In this document: piece after piece, positions 47,004 through 59,830 of the stretch
Layout: each line of letters begins with the position of its first letter
How positions within the stretch are numbered: position 1 is the first letter of the stretch
NCBI GenBank assembly: GCA_025399215.1
Contig: MU621120.1
Location: 39,216-103,215 of the forward strand
Reading direction: 5' to 3'
Length of the DNA: 64,000 nt
Source of the DNA: Globomyces pollinis-pini
Lineage: Eukaryota > Chytridiomycota > Chytridiomycetes > Rhizophydiales > Globomycetaceae
The notes under the pieces: model-generated
The model's database searches: none
What the model was told of the DNA's origin: nothing
Seen by the model: only the letters and a program-made list of their open reading frames with translations
Position numbers and translations under genes: made by a program

Positions 47004-49947
47004 TTATATGGTTGAATATATCTGGCATGTAAGTTGGGAAAATAGCAAACCTCATTGAAATTCCAGCGAGTTGACAAAACTTGCAGACTTTGATCAGGAT
47101 GTATGGCTAATACATGAATTAATGATTCTAATTCTTGCTGAAACATGTTTAGATACACAATCTTACTTTAAATAACCCTGATTGAGTTTCAATTTGAGTT
47201 GTTAGAGTTTGAATCGATTCATCTTGTTCACGAGTTCTCTATAAAAATGAATTGAATGAATAAAAATACCAATAAATCACCAGAAACCATCAATAACTCT
47301 TTTTCTGTAACATCATAAACCAACTTTTGCACTTCATCAAAATCAAAGATAATTTGAAAGAGATTTAACAGTTTGCTAGTGACAGTGTGATTGGTGCCAG
47401 TATATAATAATCCTTTCGACATGATCTTGCTTAGGTATTGATCATGTGATTTGATTAACAAATCCAAATCACAATCTTTCGCCTCCATTTTGTCGATCAA
47501 TTCTTTCCAATGACATTCAATAACTTCAAAGAGTATGTAATGTTCCAGTTGGTTTATGAAATGTATCATTTCGTTACGCAACAAGTGACACTTATGTAAT
47601 TGCATTTTTAATCGTATTGCAGATTTAAATCTATTGGATTGGGTGGTGTGGGAATGCCATGAATTAGATAATGTATGATCTACACGTTTCAATCTCCACA
47701 GGAATGAAAACAGACGATGATAGATATGCATCGCTTGTGGAGTTAAAATGGTGTTGATGGGCGAATCGACATGGTAATCGAGTAAAAATATATCCCAACC
47801 CGTTTCTCCAGCTGATATCTACAGCATTAGCGGTTGATAAAATTACCTCCATCAACCGTACATCCAGCCTTTTCAATACATCTGGATTTTCTGATTGAGC
47901 AGTAGATGATCTTATTGCAGATTCTAAAGTACCTGTCAAATTATGTCGGTAAATAGTTCCAGCGGATTTGGACAATGTATCGCTAAAGAAAGGTGAGATA
48001 AATATTAGTAGATACCCAAGACTATCCATTAAATACTGAACAAAGTCTCCTTGTCCCAATAATAGATAACTTTTCAATGCACTCAAGTGCTGAACTAAAT
48101 TATATCTGTTAAAGAGTATGTTCAACAAATGCTTGGTGGAGATTTGATATGCTTCACCGATGGATAACTCTAAAGTCTTTAAATCACCATATTCTAATTG
48201 TTTCTTGGATCCTTTGGAGTTTTTGAAGATGGAATCTAAACAAGAATAGCGTATGAAGTTTAAAGATTTTCCTATCAGAAAGATTTTGTTTGCTAGATTG
48301 ATGCTAATGAAGGATGGAATCATTTCAACTGTTAAAATATATTTTGATTTCCAAAAGTTATCGTCTTCCGTTTGATTAATAGATACAAAAAATTCTCCAA
48401 AGGGATCATCTAATTCACCTTCATAAATCCAACGATGAAGCATTGAATAAAATGGTTTTGAAATCTACGTTTGTTGAACGTTACTAAACTATTGTACCTT
48501 CATTAATAACTCTTGTATAAACTCTCTAATAGTTGGATCTCCATGTACAGCATATGACTGAATAGATGACAGTATGGCACCACCTTTTTTATCTTCAAAT
48601 CAATTAGAATGGATAGTCAAATAAAATTAGAATGTGATACATATAAAGCAGCCTTTGAATTGACCAATGAAATAAGCAACGTACCTTGACAAATATCTAA
48701 CAGCGACCCAATCACTCGCAATCTTTGCAGTGGACCTTGGACCCAAACAAATAGTCTTTTTAGCGATAGCCTTTTAGAAACAAACCCTTCCTTGTTTTCT
48801 AATTGCTCATCCAAATTCGCTTCCAAAACTGCAATCAAATGATAATAAGACTTTAGTTCAGTTTGAACGTTCGAGATAAAGCTCTGTTGAAACAATCCCA
48901 TAGTAGTTTTTTGATAACGATCAAAAGATGAGTGTATATTCTTATATAGCCAACCCAACTTACACAGATGATCCACAAGCAACCGGGTGGGCTTGGGTAT
49001 AGAGACCTAAGATATTTAATGCAAAGAATCGATATACCTAATGATTCAGTATATCAAACAATATACATCATTATCAAGCTTAAACTTTTCTTCTTTCTCA
49101 CAATATTTGATATACTTTCCATTAATGCCTTGAAATACGTATAATAGATCCCTGAGAAGATCAGATTCGGTCAGTTTGATAACATCTAGATGGAAAATCA
49201 ATAGTGAAAGGAGATTGAAGTAATTCACGTCATTTCAGAGTCAAAGGATATGTTGTACTTACCCTGACTCACTGGTTTATAGTATTGGTTAAAGACGCTT
49301 GCTTTTGGTTTTTGTGAATCTGCGTGTTCTTTGGAAGGCTCTTTTATGATTTCGATGTTTGATTCCTTTTGTATTTTTGATAATCCGAGATTTAATAGTG
49401 ATATATTCCCATATTTTGCTGGTTCGTTCTTTGATTTGCCAATGGTCATTAAAAAGTACAAGATGCTGGTAGGAAATCTTAACGAATTCTATACGTTAAT
49501 ATTCAAATAGATACCAAATCTTCAATTTTCTTCATGATGATTGGAATGCGTAATGAATGTTTTGATTGGTTATCTTGAGTTAAAACTGAATTATCAATTA
49601 AGCAGTCAAAGCTTACGTTTTTTCTGGATCATTGTGATTAAATGAAGTTGATCCAAGTTTGGAGTAGCTAATCGACTAATGAGAGAGTTATTATAAATTA
49701 TAGCGAACCTGGACAAGATCTTCAAACAATATTGATGAGTAGGATTGATGATAGGATGATTTGGATTATTTGGAGATAGAAACAGAGTGGTTAGTTCAAG
49801 GAGTGCTTTTGATATTAGAGAGACTTGATCGTTCACATCTTTAATATTTTTGTCATTATGCTGCATCCCACTGTTAATTCCGTACCGGTTATTTACTTTT
49901 GAATTTAAAGGATTCTGGGATTTCTTTTGGTTTCCCAACATTTCCAT
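47004..49947 (-). CDS. SPC98: Gamma-tubulin complex component 3 (GCP3/Spc98)
   Basis: Component of the gamma-tubulin small complex that starts microtubules at the spindle pole or centrosome. Eleven exons give 835 residues (49617-49947, 49515-49585, 49263-49488, 49067-49185, 48685-49006, 48498-48592, 47847-48464, 47270-47818, 47167-47238, 47051-47137, 47004-47021). GRIP1 motifs: TESDLLRDLLYVFQGINGKYI, a KKGGAILSSI region, MLHRWIYEGELDDPFGEFFV. GRIP2: ISAGETGWDIFLLDY, MHIYHRLFSFLWRLKRVD, and FNEIYSTI at the end. Between exons 4 and 5 two introns abut (49007-49066). Introns of 77 and 92 nt are also present. The last 29-nt intron is likely but the unspliced frame also stays open for 25 codons. 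Confidence 0.92.
49007..49066 (-). other. Two abutting introns in GCP3 (29 and 31 nt)
   Basis: 49038-49066 and 49007-49037 both start GTATAT and end TTAG, with an AG|GT border. Only removal of both joins LDND to VSIPKPTRLL in frame. Confidence 0.75.
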
Positions 49948-50074
49948 CAATTCAGTTGTTGGACAAAGTAGTAACCCTAACCAACCCTAATTGTAATTTT
50001 TGGGACTAAGAATTTAAATTGAATTTTTATTGTTAAGATTTTTATAACGGTTGAGGATTTATTATGTTGGTCTT

Positions 50075-51459
50075 TCACCGAAGCTTATCTTCAATTCTTT
50101 CGCGCGGTACGTCTCCAAGCAACTTCTCCGACTCACCCATAGACACAGGCATCAAATTCTTGGGATTACCATGTACTTGAAGAAATCTAGGACGAATAGA
50201 GTTAGGGACAAGGTAAATCAAACTGAGCAAAAGTTGTAATAACAAATGTATCAGATACTTTCCTAATGTAATTGGTAGTTGTGCAATTCCACCAATCAAG
50301 TCTTTGAGTGTCCAATCACTTAGAACAACCTTTTCTATCCATCTAGAAAAGTCCACACTCGGTGTATCAATTACAATAGTCAATATTTCGGATATAACAA
50401 ACAAAAAACATAAGTTGACGACTGTTACCAAAAATATTTCAGAATTCGTTTGTTTCCCAATGTAGTATTCGGCGTAGTGGGACAAATAGTGGATAAAGAT
50501 ATCATTCATAAGATACATCATAAAGGACACTCTGCCTAGAAAGATAAACGGTGGTAATGAAAGGAATCGTTGTAGAATTGGAGTGGTTTCAAACATGAAA
50601 AGCATCAGAAATGCCGCCATTAAATCTGTAGGACTTTCACGATAAAATATCATTTCATGTTGTCTACCCAACTGTCCATTTTGCTTCATTTGGAATGATG
50701 TAAAATAATTACGAATTGGTAAAGCGTAATCTGAATACGGAGTTACTGAAAATGCGTAGAATATCAACAATCCGGATACAATATTGAATAACAAGAACAG
50801 TTTAATTTTCGCCAGCTTCTGCAAAATTCCAGCATTTGATAACTCGGCTAGAACCATACCCGCAATAAAGTGATCATTCCAAGATCCAAAGAAGAAATTG
50901 TAAGAAAGGGAAGCCAATAACACAATCCATCGAGGTTTAGAGTTATTATTAAAAAGGACCAAAATCAGACCAATCATGTAACACACAAGAGATCCATAAA
51001 ATTCAATAGATAGTGTCCATGCATTTCCAGTAATTGGAACTCCAGGGGTGTTGAATACATCGCTTCTGTTCACGACAAAGTTGGCGGGGATCATGATCAA
51101 TTTCCAGATAGGAACGTGAGGTGTAATTCTCGGTTTATAATAAGATCTGAACCAATAATCAATAAATGTAATGCCAATCAATGGTAACGTTAATCGAAAA
51201 GGTCTTCGTATCAAAGATCCAACAATTGACTTGAAATTTTTCTTCTTGGTCGCAGACATTGTTAACACTCTTCCAGATAGAACAAAGAAAACGGCAACAC
51301 TTAAAGCAACATCGCGGTCGAATATCAAATAAGTGTTATAGAAGACAGGAAATAAATGCTTCCCATAATGATTGCTACCCGTTAATCTACACTTAATTAC
51401 AAAAACACCCATAATGCAGCCAAACCACGAATACCTTCCAAGTAAATTAACTTGGACAT
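50075..51459 (-). CDS. Acyltransferase-3 family membrane protein
   Basis: Multi-pass membrane acyltransferase (OafA/YrhL-like fold), which moves acyl groups to sugars or lipids. The N-terminal signature LEGIRGLAALWV is in one frame (51407-51459) and the remainder (VAVFFVLSGRVL, PLIGITFIDYW, ITGNAWTLSIEFYGSL, FLGRVSFMMYLMNDIFI) in another, 50075-51386. A candidate intron of just 20 nt (51387-51406, GTTTTT to TGTAG) joins them to 454 residues. It would be the shortest intron here; a one-base error is the alternative. About ten membrane helices, then a short basic tail. Confidence 0.85.
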
Positions 51460-52011
51460 TTAGTTTGGGAAGAGTTCAGTCTTCATTTTGAACCGAGGGT
51501 CAAAACGCCTCAAGAGCCTAATCTAACATGACCTTTTTTTGAAGATTTCGTCTTTTGGTTCCTATATCCAACTGCTTGGATTTGATCTGTCTTGGGATAG
51601 GATCTTTGATTGGTTGTAGTTCTTTTTTTTCGTGGTTTGTACATTCAGGAATGTACACATTTTGCAGTTGGGAAACATTGGTATTCATGTGATTATTCTC
51701 AGCCTTCTTTCACTCCTCACAGTCACAAACTCTTTTGAGTATACTAAAGGGTGTTGTTTGCTCGGGGGTGTTGTTTGCTCTTGGACAGATATACTCTTCA
51801 AGAGGCATATTGGACCATAAAGCATGCAGAATGTAAATGTTAAATTAATATATGGGGTAAGGCGATTATATTGAAATCAAAATTGAATCTAATTATATAT
51901 CAATTTGAAATCGCTTTCAGGTAAGCGAAGGGATATGAGGACTTTTAGTAATCTTTTTTACAAGTTAGACTGAAGAACAGCTCCATCACAGGTAATGATG
52001 GAACCCGACAT
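51460..52011. other. Intergenic region
   Basis: 552 bp with no supported gene. A short direct repeat GGGTGTTGTTTGCTC occurs twice at 51748-51780. Confidence 0.5.
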
Positions 52012-53098
52012 TTAACTATCAATTGAAATGTCCGTGATTTGACTTCCAACATGTCCAAAGGATTTCTCCATTTCACTTTCCCCAAACCCAAGAACATCTC
52101 CCATACTCATATCTTCAAATGGTATGGTATTAACGGAGAGCACAGGGGTTTCAACAATCTGTCCGGAAGTGACTTTTGTTGGTAGTTTGGATATATCATT
52201 TCCAAGAGTAGGGTATTTAGGGGTGGATATAATTTTTAGCTGTCGAATATTCATAAAGATTCTAGTAAAAATAATGACACGAAATGCTGCTTGACTGTAA
52301 CCAATTCCACAATATGATCGGTATAATAACTGTTGATTCACTCCTGCTTGTATAGCAAAATATCCGAAAGTGATTGCAGTCACGTCCAAGGTAAAGCAAG
52401 TTATTATCAGTCCACATACTTTACGGTATTGAATGGATAGCAATCTGGATTGCTGGGTATATAGATGTGATTGTTTTTCCTTTAAAAGATTGTATAACTT
52501 TCTAACAAAGTATAAACTTTGGGATGCATCGTAAACAGCTGGAAGCACAATATCAAAAAATAGGACTGAATAAAATGCCTATCATATTAGATTTTACATT
52601 AGTTACTATTTGCCAGTAGTTTCCTTTCATTTCCTCACTAGTTTTCCATACACACCCAGTTGCATAATATCCAATTAGTACGAACAGGGCAATGAAGGTG
52701 AGTCCAAGCAAAATCCATTGAATTCTATCAATTTTTTTGGGAGTCCAAAATTTTGTCAAGACATGCAATATTCTAAGAATTTCTGTACATAAGTATATTG
52801 TTCCTGCTCCAAGTAACAGTTGACATATATCGATCGTTAATGAAAGGTACAAGTTGCTAACGAAAGGTTGTCCTTCTGCTGGCTGTTCTGCAACAAAAAA
52901 ATACCAGAAACTAGCTAGGGATAGTATAGCTCCCACTATTGGAAAAAGGTATAATTTGCGAGTCATTGACTGATGGTTCATTCTACCCATCAACAGGTAA
53001 ATAAATAATCCAATGTTACATAATATTGTGATTACACATAGTGTGAGAGATGCATATGCAAAGGCAAGAAGTCCTGCACTTGCGTTATCAAATAGCAT
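52012..53098 (-). CDS. Multi-pass membrane protein, probably 7TM
   Basis: Exons 52607-53098 and 52012-52578 are joined over a 28-nt intron (52579-52606) to 352 residues. About seven hydrophobic segments are seen, with the N-terminus short and outside-like and a C-terminal Ser/Thr-rich tail of about 80 residues. Length and topology match the 7TM proteins of 4-9 kb, but the SRGYIHAL and NLPGLL signatures are absent, so it belongs to another subfamily. An N-terminal NAS sequon could be glycosylated. Function unknown. Confidence 0.65.
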
Positions 53099-54436
53099 AT
53101 TTAATATAAGAAAGTATTAAAGTAATTGAGTTAACTTAACCCTAAGCCTCGGCTTGGGCGTTGGTTGTTGACATAGTCGAGATATTAAATAGGAAAGTCG
53201 TTTTTGCACCAAATACTTCTTTCTAATCGCGTCAATCTACGATTCCCATTTAAGTTTATTCCAATTCTCAGGGCTGTTACTATCACCATTGAACCAAATC
53301 TGAAGACTGTGGTTTTTGGGCGTCACTGTTTTTTTCTGTAAAACCGTTTCACATCTGTCTATACGCATGTTAAAACAACACAATGTTACTTTGTAACAAG
53401 TAATATCACATAAATAATTGCAAATAACAATACACAGGCGATTGGGTACGGGGTTTGATGTTTAAGATAAGTATTGGATGCACTGTGATCTTAACCCTAA
53501 CCCTTGTGATTCGCCACATCTGTGAATGGACAATAGTACAGACATGAATTGTCAGTCAGCATGAGTTATCAAATAAATTAATAAAGTTACCGTGACGTAC
53601 CGATTTACCATATACCCACAAAAGAGTTTCAGTGTCAGAAAATTACAAGTATCATTGTGACTCCCTATTTAAAGAATGAAAATGGACTAATGTGACCATT
53701 TTGGTATACACATTGGATATACATTTAAGAACAGACATAATAACCTAACAATAAATCTACTGATCTTCTCTGATTTGCTAGTACTACCTAACATTTAATT
53801 ATTGGTGCCAGCAACAGCTGTATAAGTAAAGGGTTTCGTTGAAGCACGTTCTACTAGCAGTGTGTTCAAAACTGGATATGATTAAATTGATAATTACTAT
53901 CATCAACTGTAAATGGAGCATAAACGATAAACTTGGACCTTCCATAAAAGCAGAACCCATTCAAAATTCATTAGCAATTCAACCACTCCTATCCAATTAT
54001 CGTTCGATGCCACTGATCAACTGAAAAACAAGCCAAAGCCAATAACTTCAAAGTTATTCTTCATTTTGAATCCTGACTCACCCCAATTGATTCTCCGTGT
54101 CAAAACCGAAGGGGGTCCGCACCTGACCATTTTTTAATCTATTCGATTCGTGTTACCAAAATTGTTACTGATTCTGGGACATTTGGTTTTATTTCAATCG
54201 CATTGAATATTTTCAACAGTGAAATATTATTCTTCTCCATTAGAGCAATAATTGAATTTATTCAGTTCATCTATAGTGTCTGTAGATCATTTTCAGTTGT
54301 ATCCACGGACGGCATTTTTCCAAACCTCCGCATAGCTTTACAACTGGTCTAGAACTTCATCCGTCCGTTGATTGTGACCATCTTGATTGATATCCCGACA
54401 CTCACATAAAAGGAATAGTATTTCTATTCAGAATTA
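53099..54436. other. Long intergenic region
   Basis: 1.3 kb between divergent genes without a supported ORF. It has a short telomere-like tract TAACCCTAACCC at 53492-53503. A stretch at 53806 reads GGTGCCAGCAACAGCTGTA, which recalls the rRNA 530-loop sequence, but the surroundings do not look like rRNA. Confidence 0.5.
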
Positions 54437-55706
54437 ATGATCTCAATTCCAGAACCTCGAAAAAGTCACGAAATTCAAGAATCTCATACTGTAAAAGATG
54501 CAAGTAAGGGTAAGATTTGGTGGGAAGTAGTACTCTTTGTCTCTTTCTTTCATATCATGGCATATATATCCCTTCGTTACTACACTCCTACCGTTGCAAC
54601 TATCAAATTCATGGTTGGAATTATTATCGTTGGTGCATTGGGAATCACAATGGGCTACCACCGACTCTGGTCTCATAACTCTTACAAGGCAAGCATTCCA
54701 GTAAAAGTAGCGCTTGCTTTTGCTGGAACATTAGCTTTTCAAGGTTCTATCAAATGGTGGGGCCTTAGACATCGATTACATCACAGATACACGGTATTTA
54801 AATTATAAACAACTTATGTTAGGACACCAAGCATGATCCATACGATGCCACAAGAGGATTCTGGTACTCTCATATGGGTTGGATGTTTGAAAAACAAGAA
54901 TACAATAGAATTAAATGGATTGATAAGTCTGATTTGGATACAGATCCTGTTGTCCAATTTCAACACAAATACTATCGCGAACTAGTTCTTGGTCTTGGAA
55001 TCGTCATGCCAACTGTGGTGGGATTATTCCTGGGTGACACTTTTGGAGGGTTTTTATATGGAGGATTTGTTGCCAGAATCTTCATCTGGCATTTCACATG
55101 GTTCATCAACAGTTTAGCACATTCATGGGGTGAACAAGAGTACTCAAACGAAAATACTTCCCGTGGAAATATTGTTCTGGCACTATTGACAATGGGCGAA
55201 GGTCACCATAACTTCCACCATGAATTTCCAAGAGATTATCGTAATGGAATCAAACCATTAGATTGGGATCCTACCAAATGGCTTATTCAATTCTGTTCCT
55301 TTTTTGGAGGTACTTATGACTTGATTAGTGTCCCAGAAGCTATAATATTAAAAGGTAAACATATGTCGGTGTATCTAAACGATTTTTAGCAAAAGTAACA
55401 ACAGCACAAGAAGAAATTGATCGCGTTAGTAAAACACTAATTTGGAGTGATGAAGCTAAGTTACCTACATGGACGATGGCAGAATACAAGATAGAATCTT
55501 CACAGAGTGGATCTTTAATATTGATTGATGGATTTGCCATTGATATTTCCGACTTCAAGGATCAACATCCAGGTGGTTCATCTTTGTTGACGAAATACGT
55601 TGGAAAAGATGCAAGTAAATCATTCTATGGCGTATTGAATAATCATACCAAAAGTGCACGCCAGATGATGATTGATATGAGAGTAGCAAAAGTTATCGCC
55701 AAATGA
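54437..55706 (+). CDS. OLE1: Stearoyl-CoA delta-9 desaturase with C-terminal cytochrome b5
   Basis: ER membrane enzyme that makes oleate and palmitoleate. Exons 54437-54793, 54823-55354 and 55390-55706 with introns of 29 and 35 nt give 401 residues. Three His boxes bind the di-iron centre: HRLWSH, HRLHH and GHHNFHHEFP, plus the conserved NSLAHSWG. The C-terminal 100 residues are a cytochrome b5 domain with heme ligands in HPGG and NNHTKSA. The fused b5 at the C-terminus is a fungal (and some protist) trait. The first intron directly follows the second His box. Confidence 0.96.
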
Positions 55707-56906
55707 TCTGCCAAATTAATAAATGTTTTTTTATCAAAATTGTTCCTTTACAGGCTTTGATAACCCTTCGGAATCCAGTATGGTCAACTTTGCAGTTGAA
55801 ATCATATTCGAATTTGACGATGTAGAATACAGTTCGTATACCATTATTAGAAATTGAAATTGTGTGTAAAAAATTCAATCAGAACAAATACTTTGTCTTC
55901 GGAGATGAACATTGTGATTTGGGTAATTGTGAATTATTAAAGAAACTATACTCATACGCGAATAAGTACTTCATACTTCAGTAAAAACACGACGACGTGT
56001 AAAGAACCCTTTCATTTATTCCAACCTTGTCTTGTGCATCAGAATGGATAAAATTCTCTTCCCAATCAGGTAAAGATTTGGTTACAAGCGATGGCTTTTT
56101 CCAATCGTTTTTTGTATGTTCCTTTGAGATTTCAACCAATCAAATCGTTAGAATCTTCAAATGTTAGTTCAAAGTTAAATGAACTCTCGGAAATGTTAGA
56201 AAAACCAGCTCAAAAGTCAATTCTGAAAAATGTTATTCTGGATAGTCTTAAATCTGGGCAGTTACGGTACATTACATTCTATCCTATTGCGAAACTCATG
56301 CTAAGATATTTCAGTATAAAAAGGAACTAAATGCGAATCGACAGTGATATCAGAAAATTAAGAATTGGACCCTCATATCCTGGTACAGATATATTCTTGG
56401 CATACCTGTTAACCCGACACCATGGCTTTTTTCTAAAAGATTGATATCTCCAGCAGTTAGGATTGCCACCAGTAATTCGTATTTTCAACTTATGGTATTG
56501 CACCTTTATGGGTGAATTTGTGACTTCGTTTGATATGTTAGATTTCTGGGTAAAGCTAGATCTGATACAATAGATGATGGGAAGATCGCATTCAATAAAC
56601 CAACGCTAGTTGTACTTTTCCAAACAGGAATGTAATTGATTGATTATTGAAATAAAACATTCGTATCTAATAACCCAATTTTCATCAGCACAAACATGCG
56701 CATCCATATTGCAAATAAGTAACATGGATATTTAATTTTAATTTACAAACGAATATCAGCAGCTTTACTCCATCAGTTAATCTCACATTCAACACGGGCT
56801 TTCACTTTCCTAATTCGTTTCTTCATGTGTCAGTTTGTCACATTTTGCAAAATGTCAATAATAATTAATTTCTCCACCCCAATCTTCACCATCTTTTACT
56901 AATTTC
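55707..56906. other. Intergenic region with possible gene fragments
   Basis: 1.2 kb. A plus-strand frame at about 55825-55983 (ending in LLKKLYSYANKYFILQ) and an ORF at 56091-56330 (79 codons, ending in MLRYFSIKRN) look protein-like, but cannot be joined to a family or given a clear start. They may be pieces of one decayed gene. Confidence 0.35.
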
Positions 56907-58220
56907 ATGGCCTCCCCTTTATCCGATGCTACTTCTGGCGCCTTGGGTTCCGTATTAGCAAATACTATTGTTTTCCCTTTAGATGTCATCAAAACTAGAA
57001 TGCAAGTTCAGACAAAGGAAATCACTCACGCTCATTACCATTCCACAACCGATGCTGTTTTAAAAATTGTTAAACATGAAGGTAATTGATATTTTTTTGT
57101 TAATATCTTCAAGGTATCATTTTTATTTCATAACCTGGAGGAATTGCTGGTTTATATGTTGGTTTAGGTTCTGGATTGGTGGGGACTTTGGTGTCTTCAT
57201 TCTCATACTTTTACATTTATTCAACTATTCGTGGTGGTTATTCTAAAAGTATAAAGTTTCAACCAATTTCAACAGCAATGGAATTGTTTTTAGGGGCTGC
57301 TGCTGGTGCACTGTGTCAGTTTATTGTGCTGCCTATTGGGATTGTTACTACTAGGTAAGTTGCAAATTATTGATATTGCTATTTGATATACCGTTACATT
57401 TTAATATCTAAATCATTCACAACACAAAATATCGAATAGTAAGCTATTTTATGATAGAAATCCGTATTCAACATATATTTGCTTCTTTTTAAAGCATGGA
57501 TTGATACTTAACACCATTGGACGAGCAAATACTTACTATTTAGACAACAAACCAACCTTGAGCGATTGTCAGTAATGGATACAGTGAGAAAAATCATAAA
57601 GGAAGAAGGAGTAAAAGAACTTTGGAAAGGTTTACAGGCTTCTTTGGTATTATGTGTCAATCCTGCAATCACTTACGGTGTTTTTGAAAGACTACGGACG
57701 ATATTCACCGCCCGGTTGAAAGATCCAAAAGCTGCATTAACCTCCGGGCAGGTGTTTTTGATTGGAGCATTATCGAAAGCTTTGGCCACAATTGTTACCT
57801 GTATGAAATATTTTCCATTTTTCAAACCTTTTTATCATATCTTCACATTCCTTTCAATCATATAAACATTTTATTCAGCATCAATCTCACATTCTAGATC
57901 CATATATTATGGCAAAGATTCGAATGCAATGGAAACCAAGTAAAAAGTCATTGGAGGGATTGACAGAAAAGCAACGAAAAGCATTGCATTATACTGGAGC
58001 TGTAGATATATTAAAGAAAGTGTATAAATCTGATGGTATCAAAGGGTTGTATACGGTAAATTAACATGCATAAATTAAAAATTAGGGTATGCAAACACAA
58101 ATCTTGAAGGCAGTTTTATCTCAAGCAATTGTCTTTACACTTAAAGAAAAAATTTCATTCTACACTGTCATCATTTTCACCCTTATGAAAGCTTCTTCCG
58201 TTAAAATGAAAAATTCTTAG
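56907..58220 (+). CDS. SLC25 carrier, peroxisomal ANT1/PMP47-like paralogue
   Basis: Mitochondrial carrier fold protein; closest in style to the PMP47/Ant1 group (adenine nucleotide or CoA-type carriers of peroxisomes). Exons 56907-57081, 57141-57354, 57544-57800, 57898-58055 and 58086-58220 give 312 residues. Carrier signatures: FPLDVIKTRMQV (repeat 1), LPIGIVTTRQQT (repeat 2), YPYIMAKIRMQW (repeat 3), with WKGLQASLVLCVNPAITYGVFE in repeat 2. The first intervening sequence holds two abutting introns. Introns of 189 and 97 nt are the longest in the window. Not closely similar to the carrier at 11212, so this is an old paralogue. Confidence 0.9.
57082..57140 (+). other. Two abutting introns in the SLC25 gene (32 and 27 nt)
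   Basis: 57082-57113 (GTAATT to TTCAAG) is followed immediately by 57114-57140 (GTATCA to CTGGAG). Removing both joins KHEG to IAGLYVGLG, as expected in carriers. Confidence 0.6.
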
Positions 58221-59101
58221 ATATTCTATTCAATAAAGTAAGATTTATGTCAAATATATTTCTAATTATTGAAATTGTACTTCAAAGTTAGATGTTATTT
58301 CGATACGTTCAATTACAATTATGACAGCTACTAATCCAAACATCAAGAGCGTTGTCAAAAGGGCACTTTTACCTAGAGATTACTCCTGAAGATTTGAATG
58401 TTAACTGGGAAAGCAGTAGCAAGCCGTACACGCTTATTTGGAAGTTTTTCAACTTGGTTCTTATCAATAAATATTAAACAAAATGTAATCTAAGATTCTA
58501 TTAACGAAAATTTATTCTATTTATTAGTACTAAGGGTTTTTGACATTTATTTGAAGGTAAGAGTTAGGATGTGTATATTTTTAAGATATGAAAATAAACT
58601 TTCACACCAATTCACGATATTTTTGCAATTCTCCATAAAAAAAGATTTAAGATGGGACGGCAATGATGGCGAACACTTAAACCAAGCGAATAGCAGCGCC
58701 ATTAGGAATTAGGGCTAGCAATTCCTATATAAGCGGACAGTAATTATTGGAAATTACACGACAAAGAACGTGAAACGCCATCAAGCTCACCCCATCAGCA
58801 AATACTAATTTTGCACAAGTATGATAAGCAAGCCATTAGCAATACACCTTGCAGTAATATATATTCTGCAATTAACAAACATCATTGCTTATGGTTGTTT
58901 TAAAAAGTCGCCAATTTTTTGCTGAATTAGGGTTAGGGTTAGCCATTTTGAATTGCCACAAGGGCAACAATAACGCTTAATATTCAGAAACAAATACGAT
59001 AAATTAAGTTTTTTTGTTAATACAATATTTTTAGTATAGAGTTATCTTTATTTACAATATGTTTAATATGGCGTTATCAGCAAGCAATAGTAATGTGACT
59101 C
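58221..59101. other. Gene-poor AT-rich region
   Basis: No ORF of note. A TATATAAGCGG at about 58722 resembles a core promoter without a visible gene. A telomere-like tract lies at 58927-58942. Confidence 0.5.
58927..58942 (+). repeat. Interstitial telomere-like tract (TTAGGG)n
   Basis: TTAGGGTTAGGGTTAG, 2.7 units. Further tracts: 60092-60102, 62168-62180 (CCCTAA strand) and 62521-62538; shorter ones at 49973-49990 and 53492-53503. Confidence 0.9.
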
Positions 59102-59830
59102 CTAACAGCGAGATGAACACGTTGGAATAAAAGTTATATTATGATTATCTGAGTTACAATTATCACTATCTGCAAGTAGACAGATGTTGATTTGTGATCT
59201 ATACTTGTGAGACAGTATCAAGAGCTTTTTTGCATTGCAACAAAGCAGTAACACACAGGGAGTATATAAATGAGTCAAATTTTTTTGCTGTATCTTTTTC
59301 GAGCATTTCACATCCAAGATATGATTGTATTTTAAGAAATCCATTTTATTTATCAATATACGTTTATATTCACTGTAATCCGATGAGATTTTTATAATTT
59401 CTGGATCTTCTTCATTAATCTCATATTCAACTCTGATATTAAGTATAAAATAATACCCTTTCTTATTGCGTTCTTCTTCGATATTCTGAGCAGATCTGTT
59501 CATAATTCTAAGGTAAGTATTGTTGTATATATTACGGTCCGTAATATTTGTCTTTTTTATAAACAATGTTTTTCATAAGACTTCAGATCTAATAAAATAT
59601 CTGCAATCTTTTCCATTTGTAATTCTGTAAGAAATACAACATTGTCACAATAAATGAATTGTCCATTTTCCATAAGTCGCCGCTAACCAAGCTTTTCTTC
59701 TAATTCAAAATCGTCTCCAGAGCCCTCGATTTGCAAATATCCCTGACGTGGGAAATTGACCCGATGAAAAAAATCTTTAAAGCTGACCAACCAACAATTC
59801 AATTCCTTAAAATCTCCGCTAGCTGAACAT
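59102..59830 (-). pseudogene. Decayed protein-coding relic of unknown family
   Basis: The minus strand reads protein-like in pieces: a frame with FFHRVNFPRQGYLQIEG, a TAG, then MENGQFIYCDNVVFLTELQM, then another frame with KKGYYFILNIRVEYEINEED. Stops and frame changes without plausible short introns suggest a dead gene or mobile-element ORF. Confidence 0.4.

Noticed and set aside
53800..53860. Ribosomal RNA or mitochondrial rRNA insertion (GGTGCCAGCAACAGCTGTA)
   Set aside because: The similarity is limited to about 16 bases; flanks do not match conserved rRNA.
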